Shown: positions 7,970 to 12,727 of the stretch, one piece after another
How the letters are laid out: each line of letters opens with the position of its first letter
How positions within the stretch are numbered: the stretch's first letter is position 1
Origin: Parvularia atlantis
Lineage: Eukaryota > Opisthokonta > Rotosphaerida
Length of the DNA: 12,727 bases
Assembly: GCA_943704415.1 (NCBI GenBank)
Contig: CALSCO010000278.1
Span: 1 to 12,727 of the forward strand
Direction: 5' to 3'
Position numbers and translations under genes: made by a program
The notes under the pieces: generated by a model
Told to the model about the DNA's origin: nothing
Databases searched by the model: none
Seen by the model: only the letters and a program-made list of their open reading frames with translations

Positions 7970-8072
7970 GGAGACCTTTCTGGGCGGGCATGTAAAGCAG
8001 GGGCGACACACGAAGTCAAGGACGTGAGAGGGAGAGATCATTGTTTGGTCGCGCGCTTGGGGGCTCGGTCGG
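7970..8072. other. Short convergent 3' intergenic region
   Basis: Only 103 bp separate the stop codons of the aminotransferase (+) and acyl-CoA synthetase (-) genes. No hairpin or clear poly(A) signal is seen. Both transcripts must end here or overlap. Confidence 0.5.
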
Positions 8073-8081
8073 TCACAGCTT
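8073..8081 (-). other. PTS1-like C-terminal tripeptide AKL
   Basis: The last codons of the acyl-CoA synthetase gene are GCC AAG CTG TGA. AKL fits the PTS1 consensus [SAC]-[KRH]-[LM] recognised by PEX5. The preceding residues are small and not acidic, which is permissive. Targeting is inferred from this motif alone. Confidence 0.6.
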
Positions 8082-10455
8082 GGCAGCGGGCGCGCTGCTC
8101 GGCGCGGGCGCGACGTTGGGCATGGGCTCGATCACGACAGGTGGCGGCAGCACGTCGCTTTCCCAGAGCTCGTTCGGACGCCGGTTGAACTCGGAGTAGC
8201 CCGCGACCGCAAAACGCTCCTTCTCCAGGCGCGCCAGCAGCCCGCGCTGGACCTTGCCCGAGGCCGTCTTGGGCAGGGGCAGGTTGAACTCGATGCGGCG
8301 CGGGCGGATGTACTGCGGCAGGCGCTCGCGGCAGTGGTTGAAGACCTCGTGCACGACCGCGTCCTTGGGCGCCTCGTGCGGTCCGTGCCGCGCCAGCGTC
8401 ACAAATGCTGCAAGGTGCCGCGCATCAGCGCCTGACCTTGCCATGCGCGGAAGAAAGGGCGCTGCGCGCGCACCCTTCGGCACAAGGCCCTTGATCGGGT
8501 CCGGGCTGGGCACGACCGCGGCCTCGATCACATGCGGGCACTCGATCAGCGCGCTCTCGAGCTCAAATGGCGAAATGCGATAGCCGGACGACTGCGGCAG
8601 CGTCAGGCCGACAGCGCGCAGGCCCGCACGCACGCGCACCTTGAAGACGTCGTCCGTGCGCGCGATGTACAGGTACACGCCGCGGCGCGTCAGGCGCACG
8701 ACGTCGCCCGTGCGGTACACGCCGTCGGCAAAGGCCTTGGCCGTGCGCTCGGCGTCGCCGTGGTAGCCAACCTGCGTCGCCGCCGTCAGCAGCCAAGCAC
8801 GCGCAGCCCGTTCGCGCGCACCATCAGGCCGACGGGGTGCTGCGGCGTCAGGCGGACGCACAGCTCGCCCTCGACCTCCTCGTTCACGTCGGGCTGGCCG
8901 TCGACAAAGACGTCGTAGCCGGGCAGCGGCACGCCCAGCGAGCCCTCGGTGACCGGGTGGCCCGGCGGGTTGCCCATGACGCACGTGGTCTCGGTTTGGC
9001 CTGCCGCGCACGCGTGTTGAGTGAGCGTGCAGGGATCGTTCACGGCGTGTGACGGCGCACCGTAGCCCTCGCGGATCGTCAGGTTCCAGCACGCGCGCAC
9101 GTGGCGCAGCACGTCCGGGTTGAGCGGCTCGCCCGCGCTACAGATCGAGCGGAGAGCGACCTGGCGGGGTGCGTCAGGCGCCGACACCGGGCAGCAGAGC
9201 TACAGACTGGGTACGCGCGCAGGTCCTCCTGCACAAACGTGCGCCACACGGTCGGCGCGCAGCACAGGCTTGTGACGCGGTGCTTGACGATCTGCGCGAG
9301 CATGTCGGGCGCGTCGAAGCGGCCACCCGGCTGGTTGTTGATGAACACGGTGCAGCCGGCGATGAGCGGCGCGAAAAAGTTGCTGCGCCCGGCGTAAGCC
9401 TCAGCCGCCGCGCGGGCTGACCGTGTGCAGCCGCACCTCCACACGTGCTTGCCCCAGCCCGTCGTGCTGATGTTGAGGTGCACGTCGTCCTCGCGCAGGC
9501 CGAGCCAGTACAGCGTCGTGAGGTGGCCAACGGGATAGCTGGCGTGCGAGTGGAGGACCATCTTGGGCTTGCTCGTCGTGCTGCGCCGCCGTCAGCACCG
9601 CCGGCCGCCGCGAACTGCCGCGAGCACGCACCCGCTCGTAAAGTAGATGAAGAGCGGGTCGGTCAGCAGCGTCGCGTACGGCCGGCGCAGGTCCGTCGGC
9701 TGCGCGCGGAACTCGTCGAAGGCGAGCCACCCGGCCGGGGCAGCCTGCGCGGGGCCGACCCAGTGCAGGCACGGGCGCGGGCGCACGCGCGCGGCGACGC
9801 GTGTCACGACGGGCTCGGCGGCCGGCCCGGCGAAGATGTGCTCGGCCTGGCTGCGCGTGGCCCGGTCGAGCAGATCGGCCTCGGTCAGCAGCTGGCGCGT
9901 CGCGATCGCGATGAATAAGATGCGCACGGTGCACGGCAAGGAGAGCGACGCACGGTCGACGTCGGGACGATGACGGCGCCGATCTTGATCGCGGCCAGCA
10001 GCACGAGGAACAGCTCGGAGCCGTTGCCGAGCATCACGATGGCCGCGTCGCCCTTGCGCACGCCCCGCGCGAGCATGTGGTTGGCGACCTGGTTGTTCAG
10101 TTGGTTGGTCAAAACGTTCGTGGGCCGCATCGGCCTGCAGGGCACACGGCACCTGCGACGACTGCGCCGCCAGCTCGCCGTACGTCAGCCGTGCCGGCGC
10201 CTCGCCCGCCACCGTCAGCGCGGCGCGGGCCGGGTGCTGCGCCGCCCATCCGTCGAGCCAGTCAACGGCCCAGTTGAACGTCGGCGGCAGCGTCGGCCAC
10301 ACGAACGTCTGCCGCGCGCACCATCGGGGCGGGGTGAGGCACCGCACGATCCGCATCGCGCGCATCGCACGCCACGCCACGCCGCGCACCTGGCGGAACG
10401 ACGCAGCGTCGCCGGCCGACAGCACCGAGGCGCGCGCGGCGGAGTACCGATCCAT
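8073..10455 (-). CDS. ACSM-like acyl-CoA synthetase with C-terminal AKL, 11 exons
   Basis: Exons on -: 10455-10390, 10308-10153, 10088-9954, 9891-9632, 9580-9437, 9382-9208, 9160-9061, 9000-8822, 8771-8640, 8591-8474, 8407-8073; 599 aa. Function: ATP-dependent activation of a carboxylic acid to acyl-AMP and then acyl-CoA. Seen: ANL-superfamily motifs in order: FTSGTTSKPKM (203-213; P-loop, S where G is usual), STTGWGKHVW (244-253), REGYGQTETT (342-351), YRTGD (424-428), R443 in ARTDDVFK, SSGYRISPFELE (450-461), and catalytic lysine K540 in PKTASGKVQR. YRISPFELESAL and SPDPIKGLV resemble the medium-chain ACSM/acetate-type branch. Substrate length is not readable. The protein ends PAAKL, a PTS1-type peroxisomal import signal, and has no presequence. 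The donor of the intron after exon 6 (GTCTGT) is atypical. It lies downstream of PRIM1 on the same strand, about 200 bp away. Confidence 0.9.
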
Positions 10456-10657
10456 GGTGACAGCGGCAGGAAAACCTGTGCCGCGCGCTAACTTCTTTAT
10501 TGCGTGCTCGTGCGGCCCGCTCGCTCTCGGTGGCTGCTCACTGCGCCTTTCGTGTCGTCAGTGCCCCCCCTCCCACTTCTGTCTGTTGTGGGTGTTCTGC
10601 CCCGCATCCAACCGCTCGCCACGCGCGGCACGCGCGGCACAAATACAACCGAGACAC
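10456..10657. other. Intergenic region between PRIM1 3' end and acyl-CoA synthetase start
   Basis: About 200 bp between two genes on the - strand, holding the PRIM1 3' UTR and the acyl-CoA synthetase promoter. A C-rich run (GCCCCCCCTCCC, near 10562-10573) stands out; no TATA or CCAAT box is seen on the coding strand. Confidence 0.35.
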
Positions 10658-12727
10658 TCAGAACGCCATCGACTGGTCTGCGTCGGCGCCGCAGCGTGGT
10701 CAGCCTGCCTATGCGCGCGCACCCGTCGGGACGCGCACCGCGCTGGCGTGCCCGCGTCTGGCGGTGGCCCTCGTCCAGCCGCCGCAGGAACGCGTTGAAC
10801 AGCTCCATGTAGCCGCGCAGCGACGTCTTCTTCCACTCTGAGCGGGCCACGCGGGTCAGGCACAGCGGCACCACGGCGTACACGCCGCGCACCAGCGAGC
10901 CGGCGCGCGCCCACAGGCTTGCCGCCGTCCATCGCGTCACCGGCCGTGGCCGCGCTCTCGCTCTCGTCGTTCTCGTCCGCGTCGTCCTCGTCATAGGCCT
11001 GTGTCCACGCGCGTGCGCACGCGATCAGCGATGTGGCCGCGTGGCGTGCACGGGCCCACGTACCCGCTCGCTGCCACCCCCGCCCTCGTCAAACGCGCGG
11101 CGCTCCTCGAGCAGGTCGATCACGGTCGGCACCTGGTGGGTAGTCGCGGGCGTCAGTCTTCAGAGGCGCACTCGCTGGCATGGCTCCCAACGCACGTCAA
11201 ACGGGTCAAACTCGTCGGCGCGCGCCGGGTCGATCGGCACGCAGACCCGCCCCGTCTTGGGGTGCACGCAGAACGGGCTCTTGAGCAGATGGTTGAGCTG
11301 CTTGCTCACGTTGATGTCGAGGCGCGGGTACGTCAGCTGGAACATGAGCTCCTGGGTGCACGTGCGCAGGGCGTGGTTCGGGTGCTTCTGCACGACCTCG
11401 TGGACCTCGCGCTCGAGGTCGGCCCAGCGCTTCTGCGACGTCGACGACGGCGGTGCATTGGTCCACTTGGTGCGCAGGCGCTCGCGGACTCCTTCGGGGC
11501 GCGGCGTGCGCTGTCAAGACTCCTAAGCATAAACGGGGCGCGCGCACCGTCGTCCTGGATCGGGTCAAGCACCTTGGCCATGTCCTTCACGGGCAGGCAC
11601 TGGTCGCGCAGGACGATGTCGTCAAAGTAGCGCGTGACAAAGCCGTTGGCGCGGCTGCGTGCGCTCGCCGCGTTCGTCAGATTCCCCCCCCCCCCCCCTG
11701 CGCACCGCGGCAGGACCCCGACGCACACGATCGACGGGTGCAGCTGCCCGATGAACTTGACCTTGCGGCTCTGCTGGTCACCGCCCTGCAGCCCGGCGCG
11801 CGCGCATCAGCTCAGCGCGACACACAAGAGCGCGGCACGCACCTTGAGCACTTGCAGGTACTCGGCAATCGCGCTGCGGCCCTCGTTCGACAGCTTGCGC
11901 GCGCGCTCGTCGCACACCCAGCAGTGCACGCCACGCCGGCCCGAGTACACCCATAGAAGGTTCTGGAAGCCAAAGTCCTCTGCGTCCGCACGCGCTCAGC
12001 AGCGAACGAGCGGCAAAAAGGGCGGGCGGGCCCGCGCCGCACCGCGCAGCGCGCTGTCGAGGATGCGGATGGCGAGCGTCATAAACTTCCAGCACAGGCG
12101 GCAGATGTTGGCCTCGCTGACCAGCGCCACGGATCAGCCGCATCGCCACCGGCTGCGCGCACCGTCCGCACCTGCAGCACGTGCGCACTTCGTCGTAGTC
12201 GGTCATGTCGATGTCGAATACGAGCTCCTTCTCGATCGGCTGGAACGTGCCCGGCTTGAGCGTCTTCTGGTCCCGGGGCTGCGCGCGACCGGCGGCGGGC
12301 GCGGGTCAGGCGGCAGGCGGAGTACGATGTGCGCGCGTGCAGCGCGCGCACCTTGGCGTTGTAGACGGCACCGATGTCGATCTTGTGCGGCGACTTGCGC
12401 ACGAGCTCGGCGCGCAGCTCGCTGTCGTTGGCGAAGGAGAGGTAGCGCACGTAGACGTCGTCCTTGAGCGTGAACGTGAACTCGCGGTGCGCAAAGTAGT
12501 TCTTGTTGACTGTGCGCCCGTGTGCGTGAGGAGCAGCACTCGCCCGCGGCACGCGCGGCGCGCACACCGCCGCCGTAGCTCAGCCACTGGAAGAACTTCT
12601 TGTACGGGAAGAACGCGCCGTAGTACTGCTGCAGCAGAAAGTCGAGCTCGTCGGGCTCGATCTTCTGCTGCCCGTGCCCCTTCTCCGCGCTGGGCGCTGA
12701 AGCCCGCGACGGCTTCAATCTCGCCAT
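10658..12727 (-). CDS. PRIM1: DNA primase small (catalytic) subunit, 12 exons
   Basis: Exons on -: 12727-12568, 12509-12352, 12278-12172, 12116-12043, 11979-11843, 11785-11727, 11654-11548, 11491-11196, 11132-11064, 10998-10893, 10837-10739, 10677-10658; 463 aa (human 420). Function: synthesises RNA primers within the DNA polymerase alpha-primase complex in the nucleus. Seen: [50 protein letters not shown], catalytic aspartates D128 and D130 in [12 protein letters not shown], zinc cysteines C140, C141, C147 and C150 with the family's exact spacing, [41 protein letters not shown], and the likely third aspartate D363 in FDPFD. An acidic linker (about 391-405) precedes [14 protein letters not shown], matching the human C-terminus. 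The extra length is an N-terminal extension and linkers. The last exon is tiny (20 nt) and ends SMAF. The ATG is the final codon at the window edge. Confidence 0.93.
11684..11698 (+). repeat. Run of 15 C within PRIM1 intron 6
   Basis: A pure C15 tract on + (G15 on the coding strand) lies inside the intron at 11655-11726. The intron was placed so that HPSIV joins [12 protein letters not shown] in phase 2, independent of the tract's length. Homopolymer length is uncertain in any assembly, and a G-run can form a quadruplex or a splicing-enhancer element. Confidence 0.95.

Noticed and set aside
6782-8041. 419-codon - strand open frame
   Set aside because: Antisense to the acetylornithine aminotransferase exons and introns; no domain seen, and the + strand is fully explained by the aminotransferase.
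1-12727. A bacterial operon, toxin-antitoxin or defence system
   Set aside because: Every gene except the IS607 remnant is interrupted by short spliceosomal introns and belongs to a eukaryotic housekeeping or lipid family; no bacterial promoters, terminators or clustered defence genes were seen.

Overview
This window comes from a nuclear genome of a GC-rich, gene-dense, intron-rich unicellular eukaryote, probably a protist. Seven spliced protein-coding genes fit in about 12.7 kb. Each was rebuilt by joining exons so that reading phase and protein-family motifs stay continuous. The 48 modelled introns are 46-93 nt long. About 41 of them start GTGCG, and most carry a CTGA(C/T/G) branch-point-like motif shortly before the 3' AG. 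The lineage cannot be named from the sequence. RSU1, BLOC1S1, a cytochrome-b5 front-end desaturase and an IS607 remnant in one window suggest a protist rather than a plant or fungus (inference).

Layout, left to right. 1-303 (-): a frameshifted, edge-truncated IS607-family serine recombinase, a prokaryote/giant-virus type mobile element. 781-2113 (+): RSU1-like leucine-rich-repeat protein, 9 exons. 2134-3363 (-): PMP34/SLC25A17-like peroxisomal carrier, 6 exons. 3704-5275 (+): cytochrome-b5 fused front-end fatty-acid desaturase, 6 exons. 5347-5854 (-): BLOC1S1, 2 exons. 6222-7969 (+): mitochondrial acetylornithine aminotransferase, 9 exons. 8073-10455 (-): ACSM-like acyl-CoA synthetase ending in AKL, a peroxisomal PTS1-type tail, 11 exons. 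10658-12727 (-): DNA primase small subunit PRIM1, 12 exons, with its ATG at the right edge of the window.

The genes alternate head-to-head and tail-to-tail. Convergent stop codons are only 20, 71 and 103 bp apart, so 3' UTRs must be very short or overlap. The divergent pair PMP34/desaturase shares a 340-bp promoter region holding a CCAAT box and a 12-bp-arm inverted repeat. The divergent pair BLOC1S1/aminotransferase shares 367 bp.

Functionally, three genes concern fatty acids and peroxisomes: a carrier that in its family exchanges CoA/ATP-type cofactors, an acyl-CoA synthetase with a PTS1-like tail, and a PUFA-type desaturase. The others are housekeeping (replication priming, arginine synthesis, lysosome/endosome positioning, adhesion scaffold). 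I found no tRNA, rRNA, CRISPR or operon-like bacterial system. The most unusual items are the IS607 remnant and the near-invariant GTGCG splice donor.
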